The notes: generated by a model not told the origin, from the letters alone. A stretch of 58,466 nucleotides of DNA from an uncultured Candidatus Actinomarina sp. (GCA_902622665.1 CACNQV010000006.1:1-58466), one strand, 5' to 3'; shown: positions 33,916 to 46,167, numbered from the stretch's first letter. Translations and numbers: made by a program.

Positions 33916-34602
33916 ATGAAAAAAGTAGGAAAAAAGTACAAAACTGCCAAAGAGTCAATCCCGGCTGAAAAGCAGTCAAAATCAGAAGCAATAAGTTTGT
34001 GTAAAAACAACGCTCCAGCAAATTTTGATGAGTCAGTTGATATTGCCTTTTCATTGGGCATAGATCCAAAAGATGCTGATCAAAACATAAGAACAACAGT
34101 TTCGTTACCAAATGGAACTGGAAAAGATGTTCGAATAGCGGTATTTGCTGGTGGAGAAGCCTTGACAGAAGCTGAATCAGCTGGTGCAGAAATTGTAGGC
34201 GGTAAAGAACTCGCTACAAAAGTTGCATCTGAGCAAAAATTAGATGCAGATATTGTAATTTCAACACCTGAAATGATGGCTGAGGTTGGTCAGCTTGGAA
34301 AGATTTTAGGACCACAAGGGCTTATGCCTAATCCTAAGACAGGTACGGTAACACCTAATGTTGCAAAGGCAGTTGAAGACTTTAAAAAAGGAAAAGTTGA
34401 GATTAAGAATGACAAATTAGGCAATGTACATCTGTCTATTGGAAAAGTCTCTTTTGATGAAGCTAAGTTAGCTGAGAATTTAGAAGAAGTTATTGCTGTT
34501 TTAACTAAAGCTAAACCATCATCATCTAAAGGAGAGTTTATAAAAAGTGTACATATGTCTTCAACTATGGGTCCATCAATTAGTGTTGATATAAACATAT
34601 AA
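33916..34602 (+). CDS. rplA: 50S ribosomal protein L1
   Basis: 228 residues, normal length. The L1 signature region VGQLGKILGPQGLMPNPKTGTVT is intact. It binds the mobile L1 stalk of 23S rRNA and, in many bacteria, represses its own operon at a mimic of that site; a candidate hairpin lies directly upstream. Confidence 0.97.
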   Translation: MKKVGKKYKTAKESIPAEKQSKSEAISLCKNNAPANFDESVDIAFSLGIDPKDADQNIRTTVSLPNGTGKDVRIAVFAGGEALTEAESAGAEIVGGKELATKVASEQKLDADIVISTPEMMAEVGQLGKILGPQGLMPNPKTGTVTPNVAKAVEDFKKGKVEIKNDKLGNVHLSIGKVSFDEAKLAENLEEVIAVLTKAKPSSSKGEFIKSVHMSSTMGPSISVDINI

Positions 34603-34607
34603 ATAAT

Positions 34608-34637
34608 TTGCATTTATTTTTTGATATGGTTTATATT
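34608..34637 (+). promoter_or_regulatory. Possible promoter for rplJL
   Basis: TTGCAT (34608-34613) and TATATT (34632-34637) are 18 bases apart and would start transcription near 34644, just before the L10 leader. Both boxes are imperfect in very AT-rich DNA, so this is tentative. Confidence 0.35.
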
Positions 34638-34654
34638 TAAATTTGACAATTAAA

Positions 34655-34715
34655 ACCAAAGACCGTTAGTAATAAGGTGTAAATCTAACGTAGGTATACT
34701 TAACAGGTCCTTGGT
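34655..34715 (+). ncRNA. Ribosomal protein L10 leader (rplJL autoregulatory RNA)
   Basis: ACCAAAGACC (34655-34664) pairs with GGTCCTTGGT (34706-34715) to close the element, and GTTAG/CTAAC forms an inner stem around a loop containing AAGGTG. Sequence and position immediately before rplJ match the L10 leader, the mRNA site of L10-(L12)n feedback. Confidence 0.75.
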
Positions 34716-34731
34716 ATTGAGGACTTTTTTT
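34706..34731 (+). terminator. Attenuator or SD-sequestering hairpin before rplJ
   Basis: GTCCT (34707-34711) pairs with AGGAC (34720-34724) and is followed by seven T, then directly by the rplJ ATG. The 3' arm includes the GAGG that should be the ribosome binding site. The 5' arm overlaps the closing arm of the L10 leader, so the two structures exclude each other. The stem is short, so it may act on translation more than on transcription. Confidence 0.55.
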
Positions 34732-35325
34732 ATGGTACGAGAAGATAAAGTAAAAGTTGTAAAAGAGTTAGAAGATTTATTTAAATCTGCAAATGCTCTA
34801 GTGCTTGCAGAATATAGAGGTCTCACTGTTACCCAGCAAACTAAGCTTAGGCGTGATTTAAAAAATGCTGGTGCTTCATTCAATGTAGTAAAAATGTCTT
34901 TAGCAAAAAGAGCTGCAGAAAATATTGGTTTGGATTCTTTAAATGAATATTTTTCTGGCCCTACTGGGGTGACAGTAATTGAATCAGACCCTGTCGAAGC
35001 TGCAAAAGTTTTAAAAGAATTTTCAAAAGAAAATGAAGCCTTTGTAGTCAAAGGTGGTTTGATGGATTCTGAACCATTGACTATAGACCAACTTAATGTT
35101 TTAGCTGAAATTGAACCTAGAGATGTACTTCTAGCAAAAATTGCTGGTGGCTTCAATGCACCGTTGGTAAAAGTTGCTGCTGGTGCTAAAGCTGTAATTA
35201 ACAAGGCTGGTTACGCATTGAGTGCTTTAGTAGATAAAAAAGCAAGTGGAGAAGAAGTTTCCGAAGTTGCTGATTCTAATCAAGAAGAAGTGGCTTCTGA
35301 AGAAGTTAAAAAAGAGGAGGAATAG
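34732..35325 (+). CDS. rplJ: 50S ribosomal protein L10
   Basis: 197 residues from the ATG at 34732; an in-frame TTG or ATG at 34711 lies inside the leader structure and adds residues not found in L10. The N-terminal REDKVKVVKELEDLFKSANALVLAEYRGLTV region is L10 (parts quoted). The C-terminal helix that binds L12 is followed by an acidic tail (EEVASEEVKKEEE). Base of the ribosomal stalk. The operon is probably self-regulated through the leader. Confidence 0.95.
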   Translation: MVREDKVKVVKELEDLFKSANALVLAEYRGLTVTQQTKLRRDLKNAGASFNVVKMSLAKRAAENIGLDSLNEYFSGPTGVTVIESDPVEAAKVLKEFSKENEAFVVKGGLMDSEPLTIDQLNVLAEIEPRDVLLAKIAGGFNAPLVKVAAGAKAVINKAGYALSALVDKKASGEEVSEVADSNQEEVASEEVKKEEE

Positions 35326-35328
35326 CAA

Positions 35329-35712
35329 ATGGCAAAAATGACAACTGATGAGTTGCTTGGTGTCTTTGAGGAAATGACTGTCTTAGAACTAAAAGAGTTT
35401 TTAGATGCATTTGAAGAAAAATTTGATGTAACTGCCGCAGCCCCTGTAGCTGTAGCTGCTGCACCAGCTGGTGGAGGAGAAGATGCAGGAGCAGCAGAAA
35501 AAGATTCTTATGATGTAGTTCTTTCTGAGGCAGGATCACAAAAAATACAAGTAATTAAGGAAGTAAGAGGACTTACCAGTCTTGGACTTAAAGAGGCAAA
35601 AGAGCTTGTAGACGGCGCTCCATCAGACATTTTGACTGGTGTTTCTAAAGAAGATGCTGATAAAGCAAAAGAGGCTTTAGAAGGCGCTGGTGCAACTGTA
35701 GAACTAAAATAA
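35329..35712 (+). CDS. rplL: 50S ribosomal protein L7/L12
   Basis: 127 residues. The N-terminal dimerisation helices, an Ala/Gly-rich hinge ([16 protein letters not shown]) and the C-terminal factor-binding domain ([20 protein letters not shown]) are all present. Several copies bind L10 to form the flexible stalk that recruits translation GTPases. GAGGAGG upstream. Confidence 0.97.
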   Translation: MAKMTTDELLGVFEEMTVLELKEFLDAFEEKFDVTAAAPVAVAAAPAGGGEDAGAAEKDSYDVVLSEAGSQKIQVIKEVRGLTSLGLKEAKELVDGAPSDILTGVSKEDADKAKEALEGAGATVELK

Positions 35713-35728
35713 TTTATTAATTATTTGT

Positions 35729-35756
35729 TTGCTTAAATAAAAAGTACTAATATACT
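35729..35756 (+). promoter_or_regulatory. Possible rpoB promoter and hairpin
   Basis: TTGCTT and TATACT are 16 bases apart in the 83-bp rplL-rpoB gap. A small hairpin, CTACC/GGTAG (35757-35771), follows at once and may be a processing or pausing site on read-through RNA. Neither is proven; the two readings conflict in part, since a start at this promoter would fall inside the hairpin. Confidence 0.33.
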
Positions 35757-35798
35757 CTACCTTTCGGGTAGCTGTTATTTAATTTTTGAGGAGGCTTG

Positions 35799-38700
35799 TT
35801 GTCCGCTGTTCAGAATTCTAGACTTTCATTTGCAAAAATTCCTAAAGTTCTAGATATTCCAGATTTATTAATTATACAAAAAGATTCTTTTAAGTGGTTT
35901 ATTGAAGAAGGTTTAAAAGAGATTCTAGATGAAATTTCTCCTATTGAAGATTTCTCTGGAAGATTTTCATTAGAATTTTTAAATCACTATTTTGAAGAAC
36001 CATTAAAAACACTTGAAGATTGTAAAATAACTGACTCAACCTACTCACAACCGCTATATGTAACTGCCCAATTCTTAGATCGTGAGACCGGTCAAATAAA
36101 ACAACAAACAGTATTCCTTGGTGATTTTCCAATTATGTCAGATACTGGTACCTTTATCATCAATGGAACAGAAAGAGTTATTGTTAGTCAGCTCGTCAGA
36201 TCACCTGGAGTATATTTTTCTCAAGAAATAGATAAAACATCCGACAAAGAAGTTTTCATTGGAAAGATGATTCCTGGAAGAGGTGCATGGCTAGAGTTCG
36301 ACACAGACAAACGAGATACTTTAGGTGTAAGAGTTGACAGAAAAAGAAGACAACACATCACCGGTTTCTTAATGGCCCTTGACGTAATTGAAAATAAAGA
36401 AGATGCTATAGAGCTATTAGGAGACTATCCATCTGTTAGAAACACTATCGAACGAGATCCAGATACAACAAGAGAAGCAGCACTTATTGATTTATACAGA
36501 AAATTAAGACCAGGAGAACCTGCAACAGTTGAGTCTGCAAGAAACTTGGTAAAACAAATGTTTTATACCCCTAAAAGATATGACCTAACAAAAGTTGGTC
36601 GATACAAAGTTGAGCAAAAGCTAGGTAGACAGTATGGCGAAAAAGATGCTGAGTCATATACAACTGAAGATGATGGAATGTTGAGGATTGAAGATATGAT
36701 TGATTCAATTAAATATGTCATAGCTTTGCATGCTGGTGAGGAAAGTTTTATCAATAATAAAGGTAAAGAAATTCCTGTTCGGTTAGATGATATTGATCAC
36801 TTTGGAAACAGAAGAATTAGAACTGTAGGTGAGTTAGTTCAAAATCAAGTAAGAGTAGGTCTCAGTAGATTAGAAAGAGTAGTCAGAGAAAGAATGACAA
36901 CTCAGGAACCTGAAGCTATTACACCACAGTCACTAATTAATATACGTCCAATTCAAGCTTCATTGAAAGAATTTTTTGGCACAAGTCAATTAAGTCAGTT
37001 CATGGATCAACCAAATCCAATTGCGGGTTTAACCCACAGAAGAAGACTGTCAGCACTGGGTCCAGGAGGCTTATCAAGAGAAAGAGCAGGTTTCGAAGTT
37101 CGAGACGTGCACCCCTCACATTATGGAAGAATGTGTCCAATTGAGACACCAGAAGGCCCGAATATTGGTCTAATAGGTACTCTTGCTACATATGGGCGAG
37201 TTAACAAATTCGGTTTTATTGAGACACCATATTGGAAAGTTGAAAATGGCGTTGTCAAAACTAATAAGGCAGTCTACTTAACAGCTGCCGAAGAGGATAA
37301 TTTTACAATTGCACAAGCTAATGCTCCTTTAAAAGATGATGGAACATTTCAAAATAAGAGAGTTCTCTCCAGACAAAATGGAGGAGAAGTTGCGTTCGTA
37401 TCAGACAAAGAAATTGACTTTATGGATGTTAGTCCTAAACAAATCTGTTCTGTAACAACTGCTCTAATTCCATTTCTTGAACATGACGATGCAAACCGAG
37501 CATTAATGGGATCAAATATGCAAAGACAAGCTGTTCCATTAGTCAAAACTGAGGCTCCTTATGTAGGAACAGGAATGGAAGAAAATGTTGCAAGAGATTC
37601 TGGAGAAGCTTTAATATCCAATATTTCTGGAACTGTTGAAGAAGTTTCTGGTAATCAAATTTCAGTAAAAGAAGAAGGAACTAATAAAAAACACAGATTT
37701 GAAGTTTTAAAATTCAAAAGATCTAATCAGGCTACAAGCTGGAATCAAAAACCACTTGTCAAAGTTGGTACAAAAGTTAAACCAGGAGATGTATTAGCTG
37801 ATGGTCCAAGCACTCAGGGAGGAGAGTTAGCATTAGGAAAGAATTTGCTTGTGGGATATATGCCTTGGGATGGGTACAACTTTGAAGACTCAATTGTAAT
37901 TTCCGAGAGGCTCGTAAAAGAAGATATCTTAACTTCAGTCCACATAGCAGAACACGAAATTGAAGCACGTGATACAAAACTTGGTGAAGAAGAAATAACA
38001 AGAGACATTCCAAATGTAGCTGAAGAGGTCTTAATGGATTTAGATGAAATGGGAATTGTACGCATTGGAGCAGAAGTATCTCCAGGAGACTATCTTGTTG
38101 GGAAAGTTACTCCAAAAGGTGAAACTGAGCTTACTCCTGAAGAAAGACTTTTGAGGGCAATTTTTGGTGAAAAAGCAAGAGAAGTTAGAGATACCTCCTT
38201 GAGGGTCCCACATGGAGAAAGAGGAAAAGTTATAGATGTACAAATTTTAAAGCGTGATGATGGAGCTGATTTGCCTCCAGGTGTAAATCAAAAGGTAAGA
38301 GTATATGTCGCTATACAAAGAAAGATTCAAGTTGGTGATAAGTTGTCAGGTCGACATGGAAACAAAGGTGTTATTTCTAAAATTCTTCCAATTGAAGACA
38401 TGCCCTACATGGAAGACGGCACTCCCTTAGATATTATGCTTTCACCTTTAGGTGTTCCAAGCAGAATGAATCTTGGTCAGATTTTAGAGACACATCTTGG
38501 TTGGGCAGCTGATCAGGGTTGGAAGGAATACAAAGGCCAAACGAAAGCCTCTATTGGCGCTAAGCCTGGAACTCTTATTTCAACACCTGTATTCGACGGC
38601 GCAGATGAAGATGAAATACATGAAATTTTAAGAAATGTAAACCCAAACAGAGATGGAAACTTGATGGTTGATGAAAATGGCAAAGCAACTCTTTATGATG

Positions 38701-39188
38701 GTCGTACTGGTGAATCTTTTGATTCAAAAATTACTGTTGGGTATACATATATATTAAAGCTCATTCACTTAGTTGACGAAAAAATTCATGCAAGATCAAC
38801 TGGCCCTTACTCTATGATTACTCAGCAACCATTAGGAGGTAAAGCTCAGTTTGGCGGACAAAGGTTTGGAGAAATGGAAGTTTGGGCGTTAGAAGCGTAT
38901 GGTGCTAGCTATGCATTACAAGAACTTCTTACTATAAAATCTGATGATACTGTTGGAAGAGTTAAGGTTTATGAATCAATAGTCAAAGGTGACAATATTC
39001 CTGAACCAGGCATACCAGAGTCTTTCAAGGTTCTGTTAAAAGAAATGCAAAGTTTATGTTTAAATGTTGAAATTCTTTCAGCAGGCGAAGAAATCTCTAT
39101 GAAAGATATAAGCGATGAATATGTAAAGACTGCAGAAACTTTAGGAATTGACATGACAAGACCAGAACAAGATGAGGCTGAGGTGTAA
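35799..39188 (+). CDS. rpoB: DNA-directed RNA polymerase subunit beta
   Basis: 1129 residues from TTG 35799 (or 1130 from TTG 35796); both follow GAGGAGG, with better spacing for 35799, and no ATG is nearby. The rifampicin region [20 protein letters not shown] and [18 protein letters not shown] is of sensitive type at the usual resistance positions. The catalytic-side blocks [10 protein letters not shown] and MTQQ-like [21 protein letters not shown] are present. Core enzyme subunit; two bases separate it from rpoC. Confidence 0.97.
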   Translation: MSAVQNSRLSFAKIPKVLDIPDLLIIQKDSFKWFIEEGLKEILDEISPIEDFSGRFSLEFLNHYFEEPLKTLEDCKITDSTYSQPLYVTAQFLDRETGQIKQQTVFLGDFPIMSDTGTFIINGTERVIVSQLVRSPGVYFSQEIDKTSDKEVFIGKMIPGRGAWLEFDTDKRDTLGVRVDRKRRQHITGFLMALDVIENKEDAIELLGDYPSVRNTIERDPDTTREAALIDLYRKLRPGEPATVESARNLVKQMFYTPKRYDLTKVGRYKVEQKLGRQYGEKDAESYTTEDDGMLRIEDMIDSIKYVIALHAGEESFINNKGKEIPVRLDDIDHFGNRRIRTVGELVQNQVRVGLSRLERVVRERMTTQEPEAITPQSLINIRPIQASLKEFFGTSQLSQFMDQPNPIAGLTHRRRLSALGPGGLSRERAGFEVRDVHPSHYGRMCPIETPEGPNIGLIGTLATYGRVNKFGFIETPYWKVENGVVKTNKAVYLTAAEEDNFTIAQANAPLKDDGTFQNKRVLSRQNGGEVAFVSDKEIDFMDVSPKQICSVTTALIPFLEHDDANRALMGSNMQRQAVPLVKTEAPYVGTGMEENVARDSGEALISNISGTVEEVSGNQISVKEEGTNKKHRFEVLKFKRSNQATSWNQKPLVKVGTKVKPGDVLADGPSTQGGELALGKNLLVGYMPWDGYNFEDSIVISERLVKEDILTSVHIAEHEIEARDTKLGEEEITRDIPNVAEEVLMDLDEMGIVRIGAEVSPGDYLVGKVTPKGETELTPEERLLRAIFGEKAREVRDTSLRVPHGERGKVIDVQILKRDDGADLPPGVNQKVRVYVAIQRKIQVGDKLSGRHGNKGVISKILPIEDMPYMEDGTPLDIMLSPLGVPSRMNLGQILETHLGWAADQGWKEYKGQTKASIGAKPGTLISTPVFDGADEDEIHEILRNVNPNRDGNLMVDENGKATLYDGRTGESFDSKITVGYTYILKLIHLVDEKIHARSTGPYSMITQQPLGGKAQFGGQRFGEMEVWALEAYGASYALQELLTIKSDDTVGRVKVYESIVKGDNIPEPGIPESFKVLLKEMQSLCLNVEILSAGEEISMKDISDEYVKTAETLGIDMTRPEQDEAEV

Positions 39189-39190
39189 AT

Positions 39191-42100
39191 ATGGACAAAG
39201 TTTTTGATGAATTAAGTATTAGCCTTGCTACCTCAGATCAAATGAGGAGCTGGTCTTTTGGTGAAGTAAAAAAACCAGAAACAATAAATTACAGAACTCT
39301 AAAGCCTGAAAAAGACGGCCTTTTTGATGAAAGAATTTTTGGACCAACAAAAGATTGGGAATGTTCATGTGGAAGATACAAAAGAATCAGATATAGAGGA
39401 ATTGTTTGTGAAAGATGCGGTGTTGAAGTAACAAGACGTGAAGTTAGACGAGAGAGAATGGGTCATATTGAACTCGCAGCACCTGTAACTCACATTTGGT
39501 ACTTCAAAGGTGTTCCAAGCAGATTGGGCTATTTCTTAGATATGTCTCCAAAAGAGCTTGAAAAAGTAATATATTTCGCAGCATACTTAGTCGTTTCCAT
39601 TGATTCTAAAAAGCGTACAAAAGACTTAGCTGAACTTGAAGAAGCAGTTGTAGCCGAAGTAGAGATTGTAAATGAAGATTTCGAAGAATGGGAACAAAAA
39701 AGAATTAAACAGATGGATACTGAAATTAAAGCTATGGAAAATGCAAAAATTCCTGAGCCAGAAATTCAAATTAGAAAAAAAGAAGTTGAAAAAGAAATAA
39801 AACAAAAAAAAGTTAAATCCGATGCTGAAATTAAAGTTATCGAAGAAGCATTCTCAACTTTAAAGACACTAAAACCAAAAACTCTTATAGAAAACGATAC
39901 CTTGTGGCGAGAAATGATTGACAAATATGATGAGTATTTTACTGGCGGCATGGGAGCGGAAGCTGTAAGAGAATTAGTGCAGCTTGTTGACTTAAAAGCT
40001 GAAATGGAAAAATTAGAAACTGACTTAGATTCTAAGTCTGCTCAAAGACGCCAAAGAGCTATTCAACGTATGAAAGTTATTAAGCCTTTTGCAGATGGAA
40101 AAAATCCTCCTGAAGCAATGATCCTAGAAGTAGTTCCTGTCATACCTCCTGAACTTCGTCCTATGGTTCAGTTAGATGGTGGTAGATTTGCTACCTCAGA
40201 CCTTAATGACTTATACAGAAGATTGATCAACAGAAACAACAGGTTAAAGAAACTTATTGAGCTAGGAGCTCCTGACATAATTATCAGCAATGAAAAAAGA
40301 ATGTTACAAGAGTCTGTAGACGCGCTATTTGACAATGGTAGAAGAGGACGTGCTGTTGCTGGTGCAGGTGGGCGTGGTCTCAAGTCACTTTCAGATATGC
40401 TAAAAGGAAAACAGGGTAGATTCCGTCAAAACTTACTTGGTAAAAGAGTCGATTACTCAGCACGTTCTGTGATTGTTGTTGGTCCTCACTTAGAATTACA
40501 ACAATGCGGACTCCCTAAAATGATGGCTTTAGAGTTATTTAAACCATTTGTCATGAAAAGACTTGTTGAACTTGGGCTTGCTCAAAATATTAAATCTGCA
40601 AAACGAATGGTTGAAAGATCAAGAGCTCAGGTATGGGATGTTTTAGCTGAAGTAATTGAAGAACATCCAGTTTTATTAAATAGAGCCCCAACTTTACACA
40701 GACTTGGTATTCAGGCATTTGAACCAATTCTTGTAGAAGGAAAAGCTATTCAGGTACATCCTTTGGTTTGCGAAGCATTCAACGCCGATTTTGATGGAGA
40801 CCAAATGGCAGTCCATGTCCCACTATCAGCAGAAGCACAAGCTGAAGCAAGAGTTCTTATGTTATCTACTAATAATGTTTTGTCTCCTGCATCTGGAAAT
40901 CCAATTGTTTCGCCAAGCCAAGATATGGTTATTGGACTTTACTACATTACTGAATGTCATGAAGAATTAGAAAGTGCAAAATTTAATTTTGTTGATTTTG
41001 ATGAAGCTCAGGTTGCTTATGAAAATGGGCATATTGAGTTGCAAACACCTATCAACGTTAGGATTGGAGATTTGGCTGGTGATCCTGAAATGCACTCAGA
41101 ATTAAAAGGAAGGTTTTCAGAACTTTTAACTGAGCAGCCAGTTGATGGTAATCAGCTAACACAAACTACTCTTGGTAGATTGCATTTCAATTCTATTATG
41201 CCTAGTGATTTTCCATATATACAGGCTTCTGTAAGAAAACCAGAAATGAAAAAAATAATTTCTGAAGTTATCGAGCGTTACAATAAAGCGGAACTTAGAA
41301 TATTTTTAGATTCAATGAAATCAGTAGGATTTACATTTGGTGCCAAAGCAGGCTTGACTGTTGCTATGAACGATGTAAAAACACCTCCAAGCAAAAACCA
41401 AATACTAGAAAAATATGAAGCTGAAGCTGAGAAAGTCGAAAAATTATTTAATCAGGATATTATTACTGAAACCGAGCGAAAGCAAAAAATTATAGAAATA
41501 TGGAACGAGGCTACAGATCAAGTTCAGTATGCTATGAGTGCTGAGCTTGAAGCAGAAAAGTTCAATCCTGTAGACATGATGGTTAAGTCTGGTGCTCGAG
41601 GAAATATGATGCAAGTGAGGCAGTTAGCAGGAATGAGAGGCTTGGTTGCTAACCCTAAAGGTGACATTATTGAAAGACCAATAAAAAGCAACTTTAGGGA
41701 AGGTATGTCAGTGCTTGAGTATTTCATATCTACTCACGGTGCTAGAAAAGGTCTCGCTGATACTGCATTAAGAACTGCAGACTCAGGTTATCTCACAAGA
41801 AGATTAGTAGATGTTGCTGCGGGAATTGTAGTTAAAGATTTAGGTGATGAAAATATTGATTGGCGTGGTACTAAGAAAAGTGTTCTCATTGATGGAAAGG
41901 TAAGTAGATATCTGTTCTCAACATTGTACGGGCGTGTTTTAGCAGAAGATGTAAAAGTAAATAAAAAAGTAGTTGAGATGGAAAATGGTATCAAGCTTAC
42001 TAAAGGTACATATATAGATGCTGAAGTCCTTGATGGAATTGCAAAGTCTGGCGTAGAAGATGTCCATGTGTTGACACCATTTAACTCTCTTAACCCAGAA

Positions 42101-43105
42101 TCAATGGATCCTTTATGTTATGGATTTAGCCTGGCAACAGGAAAACCAGTTGAAGTTGGTGAAGCTGTAGGAATAATTTCAGCACAATCTATTGGAGAGC
42201 CGGGAACACAGTTAACAATGAGAACCTTTCATACAGGTGGTGTTGTAGGATTAGATATCACTTCTGGATTACCAAGAATTGTTGAATTATTTGAAGCAAG
42301 AACTCCAAAAGGAAAATCTGTTCTATCTCCAATACATGGAAAAGTAAAATCTGTAGAAGTAACGCCTGAAGGCAACAGAAATGTAACCATAGTAAACGAA
42401 AAAGAAGAAGTAGAATTACTTGTTTTAAGAAGACAGACTATGCTTATCAACCAAGGAGATACGGTTGAAGCTGGACAGTCTCTGACTACAGGTCCTAAAG
42501 ATCCAAAAGAAGTTTTACAAATTAATGGTGTAAGAACTTGTCAAGAATACTTGGTTGATGAAGTCCAAAAGACTTATAGAGATCAAGGAGTTGAGGTTCA
42601 TGACAAGCATGTTGAAATGATAGTTCGCCAAATGTTAAGAAGGGTAAGAATTGTTAAATCAAACAATTCAGACTTTTTACCAAATGAACTTGTTGATTCA
42701 ACTTTATTCAGAAAGACTAATCAAGAATTAGTCAAAGATGGGAAAGTTCCTGCTGAAGGAAGACCTGAGCTTATGGGTATCACAAAAGCTAGCCTTGCAA
42801 CAGACTCATGGTTATCAGCTGCATCTTTCCAAGAAACTACAAGAGTACTCACTGAAGCTGCAATGAAGAGAAGTAATGACTCTCTTTCAGGCTTAAAAGA
42901 GAATGTTATCATTGGAACACTAATTCCTGCTGGAACTGGTTCCAACGCTTATCAAAGTATGAAACCATCTCTGCCAGAAGCTCCTGAAGTTTCTGAATTA
43001 GGATTCATGGCTTCAACTTCCGAGGATTCAGAAGATGAAGCTTTGCCAAATCCTGCACAATGGCTAGCTATGTTAGGTGATGAAAATGAAGTGGAGGATG
43101 AGTAA
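39191..43105 (+). CDS. rpoC: DNA-directed RNA polymerase subunit beta-prime, second zinc site lost
   Basis: 1304 residues. The N-terminal zinc finger (CSCG ... CERCG) and the catalytic [12 protein letters not shown] are intact. A charged helical insertion (about 140-220, rich in E and K) matches the actinobacterial form. The second zinc site is missing: where four Cys are expected, Leu884, Pro963 and Asp973 are found, and only Cys976 (in [10 protein letters not shown]) remains, with a three-residue insertion between. The trigger-loop region with [18 protein letters not shown] follows normally. No frameshift around the change, so it looks functional. Confidence 0.97.
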   Translation: MDKVFDELSISLATSDQMRSWSFGEVKKPETINYRTLKPEKDGLFDERIFGPTKDWECSCGRYKRIRYRGIVCERCGVEVTRREVRRERMGHIELAAPVTHIWYFKGVPSRLGYFLDMSPKELEKVIYFAAYLVVSIDSKKRTKDLAELEEAVVAEVEIVNEDFEEWEQKRIKQMDTEIKAMENAKIPEPEIQIRKKEVEKEIKQKKVKSDAEIKVIEEAFSTLKTLKPKTLIENDTLWREMIDKYDEYFTGGMGAEAVRELVQLVDLKAEMEKLETDLDSKSAQRRQRAIQRMKVIKPFADGKNPPEAMILEVVPVIPPELRPMVQLDGGRFATSDLNDLYRRLINRNNRLKKLIELGAPDIIISNEKRMLQESVDALFDNGRRGRAVAGAGGRGLKSLSDMLKGKQGRFRQNLLGKRVDYSARSVIVVGPHLELQQCGLPKMMALELFKPFVMKRLVELGLAQNIKSAKRMVERSRAQVWDVLAEVIEEHPVLLNRAPTLHRLGIQAFEPILVEGKAIQVHPLVCEAFNADFDGDQMAVHVPLSAEAQAEARVLMLSTNNVLSPASGNPIVSPSQDMVIGLYYITECHEELESAKFNFVDFDEAQVAYENGHIELQTPINVRIGDLAGDPEMHSELKGRFSELLTEQPVDGNQLTQTTLGRLHFNSIMPSDFPYIQASVRKPEMKKIISEVIERYNKAELRIFLDSMKSVGFTFGAKAGLTVAMNDVKTPPSKNQILEKYEAEAEKVEKLFNQDIITETERKQKIIEIWNEATDQVQYAMSAELEAEKFNPVDMMVKSGARGNMMQVRQLAGMRGLVANPKGDIIERPIKSNFREGMSVLEYFISTHGARKGLADTALRTADSGYLTRRLVDVAAGIVVKDLGDENIDWRGTKKSVLIDGKVSRYLFSTLYGRVLAEDVKVNKKVVEMENGIKLTKGTYIDAEVLDGIAKSGVEDVHVLTPFNSLNPESMDPLCYGFSLATGKPVEVGEAVGIISAQSIGEPGTQLTMRTFHTGGVVGLDITSGLPRIVELFEARTPKGKSVLSPIHGKVKSVEVTPEGNRNVTIVNEKEEVELLVLRRQTMLINQGDTVEAGQSLTTGPKDPKEVLQINGVRTCQEYLVDEVQKTYRDQGVEVHDKHVEMIVRQMLRRVRIVKSNNSDFLPNELVDSTLFRKTNQELVKDGKVPAEGRPELMGITKASLATDSWLSAASFQETTRVLTEAAMKRSNDSLSGLKENVIIGTLIPAGTGSNAYQSMKPSLPEAPEVSELGFMASTSEDSEDEALPNPAQWLAMLGDENEVEDE

Positions 43106-43124
43106 AAAACTTATAAAAATAAGG

Positions 43125-43153
43125 TTGTTGTAAGTTTAAATTCGTCATATACT
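43125..43153 (+). promoter_or_regulatory. Probable promoter of the str operon
   Basis: TTGTTG and TATACT are spaced by 17 bases in the 93-bp rpoC-rpsL gap, predicting a start near 43160 and a leader of about 40 bases. The -10 is the same hexamer as in the candidate before rpoB. A weak inverted repeat (AAACTTA/TAAGTTT) just upstream could be a residual terminator for rpoC. Confidence 0.45.
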
Positions 43154-43198
43154 TCTTTTTCGGTAAGCCAAATAAGTAAATTTTAGATTGGAATAACT

Positions 43199-43567
43199 AT
43201 GCCTACAACGCAACAGTTGGTAAGAAAAGGTAGAAAGTCTAAAGTGTCAAAAGAAAAGACACCTGGGCTAAAAGGTTCGCCTCAACGAAGAGGGGTATGT
43301 ACTCGCGTGTACACTGTTACTCCAAAAAAACCCAATTCTGCTTTACGTAAAGTTTGTAGAGTTAGGCTTTCAACAGGTACAGAAGTAACTGCCTATATAC
43401 CCGGTGAGGGACATAATCTTCAAGAACACTCAATAGTTTTAGTTAGAGGCGGGAGAGTAAAAGACTTGCCTGGTGTTAGGTATAAAGTAATCAGAGGAGC
43501 CTTGGACACAGCTGGTGTGACAGATAGAAAGCAAGCTAGATCCAGGTATGGAAGTAAAAAAGGTTAA
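43199..43567 (+). CDS. rpsL: 30S ribosomal protein S12
   Basis: 122 residues. The decoding-centre loops [11 protein letters not shown] and [13 protein letters not shown] are in the wild-type, streptomycin-sensitive form. First gene of the str operon, followed by rpsG after 4 bases. Confidence 0.98.
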   Translation: MPTTQQLVRKGRKSKVSKEKTPGLKGSPQRRGVCTRVYTVTPKKPNSALRKVCRVRLSTGTEVTAYIPGEGHNLQEHSIVLVRGGRVKDLPGVRYKVIRGALDTAGVTDRKQARSRYGSKKG

Positions 43568-43571
43568 GTAA

Positions 43572-44039
43572 ATGAGAAGAGGACCATCACTTAAAAGAAA
43601 ACCAGAACCTGACCCGATCTATAACAGTTTGTTGGTATCTCAACTTATAAACCAAGTTTTATTAGATGGTAAAAAAGATTTAGCAAGTAATATCGTTTAT
43701 TCAGCATTAGAACTTGTTGAAAAGCAAACTGGTTCAGATCCATTGAACACCCTAAAAGATGCTTTTGAAAATGTAAGGCCTCAAATAGAAACAAAATCTA
43801 GAAGAGTTGGTGGTACAAATTACCAAGTTCCAATGGAAGTTCCTCAGAGAAGAAGTACTACTTTAGCAATACGTTGGATGGTAGATTCCTCAAGAAAAAG
43901 AGGTGAAAATACAATGTCTGAAAGACTTGGAAGAGAGATCTTAGATGCAAGTAATAAAACTGGTGCCTCAGTCAAAAAAAGAGAAGATGTTCACAAAATG
44001 GCAGAATCAAATAGAGCTTTTGCTCATTACAGGTGGTAA
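43572..44039 (+). CDS. rpsG: 30S ribosomal protein S7
   Basis: 155 residues, normal length. The [20 protein letters not shown] and C-terminal [18 protein letters not shown] blocks identify S7, which organises the 3' major domain of 16S rRNA. Lies between rpsL and fusA with 3-4 base gaps. Confidence 0.98.
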   Translation: MRRGPSLKRKPEPDPIYNSLLVSQLINQVLLDGKKDLASNIVYSALELVEKQTGSDPLNTLKDAFENVRPQIETKSRRVGGTNYQVPMEVPQRRSTTLAIRWMVDSSRKRGENTMSERLGREILDASNKTGASVKKREDVHKMAESNRAFAHYRW

Positions 44040-44042
44040 TTT

Positions 44043-46130
44043 ATGGCTAGAGAAGTAGATTTAAACAATTTGAGAAACATCGGAATTATGGCCCACATTG
44101 ATGCTGGTAAAACAACTCTTACCGAAAGAATATTATATTACACAGGTAAAACCTACAAGATTGGTGAAGTCCATGATGGCGCTGCTGTAATGGATTGGAT
44201 GGAACAAGAGCAAGAAAGAGGTATTACTATTACTTCAGCCGCAACAACATGTAGTTGGAATAAACACACTATTAATATAATTGATACACCTGGTCACGTT
44301 GATTTTACTGTTGAAGTTGAGAGATCTTTAAGAGTTCTTGATGGTGCAGTTGCTGTTTTTGATGGTGTAGCAGGTGTTGAGCCCCAGTCGGAAACAGTTT
44401 GGAGGCAGGCTGATAAATATAATGTCCCAAGAATTTGTTTTGTCAACAAACTAGATAGAACTGGTGCAGATTTTAATTTTGATGTTCAATCAATCATTGA
44501 AAGGTTAGAAGCAAAGCCAGCAGTTCTTCATATTCCAATCGGTTCTGAAGCAGATTTTGTTGGTGTTATTGATTTGGTAGAAATGAAATCTCATACATGG
44601 TCTAAAGATGATGGTTCTGAATGGGACATAGCAGATATTCCTGAAGATATGCTCGAGGAGGCAAATACTAAAAGACAAGAACTTTTAGATATAGTTGCCG
44701 AAGCAGACGATGATGTATTAGAAAAATACTTCGCTGATGAAGAACTAACTGTTGAAGATATTAAAAAAGCGATTAGAAAAGGAACCTTAGAGGGTATGTT
44801 CGTTCCTGTACTTGCCGGAAGTGCGTTTAAAAACAAAGGTGTCCAGCTTTTACTTGATGCTGTTGTTGATTATTTACCGTCACCACTTGATATTGAAGAT
44901 GTAACAGGTTTTAAACCAGGAGATGAAGAAAATGAGCTTTCAAGATCTCATAGCGATGAAGAACCATTCTCTGCATTAGCATTTAAAGTAGTTAGCGATC
45001 CACATGTTGGTAAGCTTACATATTTCAGAGTTTACTCGGGTACTCTCAACAAAGGCGACAAAGTAACTAACACTACTACAGGAAAAGAAGAAAGATTAGG
45101 AAGAATTTTAAGAATGCACTCCAATTCAAGAGAAGATATAGATTTTATTTGCGCAGGAGATATTGTTGCGGGTGTTGGCCTAAAAAATGCAAAGACTGGA
45201 GATACCTTATCGGATTCATCACAGCTTATTCAACTAGAGTCAATGACTTTTCCTGAGCCTGTAATTTCTGTCGCTATTGAGCCAAAATCAAAAGCTGACG
45301 AAGAAAAATTATCAGAAGGTTTACAAAAATTAGCTGAAGAAGATCCAACATTTCGTGTTCAATCTGATGAAGAAACTGGACAAACAATAATATCTGGAAT
45401 GGGTGAATTACATTTAGATATTTTAGTTGATAGGTTAAAAAGAGAATTTAAAGTTGAAGCAAATATTGGAAAACCCCAAGTAGCTTACCGAGAGGCTCTT
45501 AAGAAAAAAACAGATGTTGAAGCAAAATATATAAGACAAAGTGGTGGTCGTGGTCAATATGGTCATGTAATTATGGAATTAGAACCGATAGATGATGGGT
45601 ATGAATTTGTAGACTTAATTAAAAGCGGAAGAATACCAAAAGAATATATACCATCAGTAAATGCTGGAGTTGAAGCTGCAATGGAAACAGGAGTTTTAGC
45701 TGGATATCCATTGGTAAACATAAGAGCAACACTTAAAGATGGAACTTATCATGATGTTGACTCTTCAGAAATGGCATTTAAAATTGCTGGATCAATGGCG
45801 CTTAAAGATGGTGCAAAAAAGGCTGGTGTTAAATTGCTTGAACCAGTTATGACCGTTGAGGTGGTAACACCTGAAGATTTTATGGGAGATGTTGTCGGAG
45901 ATCTATCCTCAAGAAGAGGAAAGATAGCTGAAATGGAGCAAAGAGGATCTGCAAAGGTCGTTAATGCAAAAGTACCATTATCAGAAATGTTTGGCTACGC
46001 AACTGATTTGCGTTCCCGAACACAAGGCCGTGCAACATTTACGATGCAGTTTGATAGTTATGAAGACGTACCAGACAGCATAACTAAAGAAATAACTGCG
46101 AGTATTCGTGGAGTAGAGGTAGAAGTTTAG
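44043..46130 (+). CDS. fusA: Elongation factor G
   Basis: 695 residues. GTPase motifs: [15 protein letters not shown] (P-loop, near 17), [11 protein letters not shown] (switch 1), DTPGHVDFT (switch 2) and [10 protein letters not shown]. Domain IV loop GGRGQYGHV is conserved. Catalyses translocation on the ribosome. Third gene of the str operon. Confidence 0.98.
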   Translation: MAREVDLNNLRNIGIMAHIDAGKTTLTERILYYTGKTYKIGEVHDGAAVMDWMEQEQERGITITSAATTCSWNKHTINIIDTPGHVDFTVEVERSLRVLDGAVAVFDGVAGVEPQSETVWRQADKYNVPRICFVNKLDRTGADFNFDVQSIIERLEAKPAVLHIPIGSEADFVGVIDLVEMKSHTWSKDDGSEWDIADIPEDMLEEANTKRQELLDIVAEADDDVLEKYFADEELTVEDIKKAIRKGTLEGMFVPVLAGSAFKNKGVQLLLDAVVDYLPSPLDIEDVTGFKPGDEENELSRSHSDEEPFSALAFKVVSDPHVGKLTYFRVYSGTLNKGDKVTNTTTGKEERLGRILRMHSNSREDIDFICAGDIVAGVGLKNAKTGDTLSDSSQLIQLESMTFPEPVISVAIEPKSKADEEKLSEGLQKLAEEDPTFRVQSDEETGQTIISGMGELHLDILVDRLKREFKVEANIGKPQVAYREALKKKTDVEAKYIRQSGGRGQYGHVIMELEPIDDGYEFVDLIKSGRIPKEYIPSVNAGVEAAMETGVLAGYPLVNIRATLKDGTYHDVDSSEMAFKIAGSMALKDGAKKAGVKLLEPVMTVEVVTPEDFMGDVVGDLSSRRGKIAEMEQRGSAKVVNAKVPLSEMFGYATDLRSRTQGRATFTMQFDSYEDVPDSITKEITASIRGVEVEV

Positions 46131-46167
46131 ACCTTAATAGGTTTAGATTTAAAAAAAAGGAGAAAAT

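Noticed and set aside
41800-42130. Frameshift or damaged gene in rpoC
   Set aside because: Both flanks and the altered region stay in one frame with conserved blocks, so ligand substitution is the better explanation.
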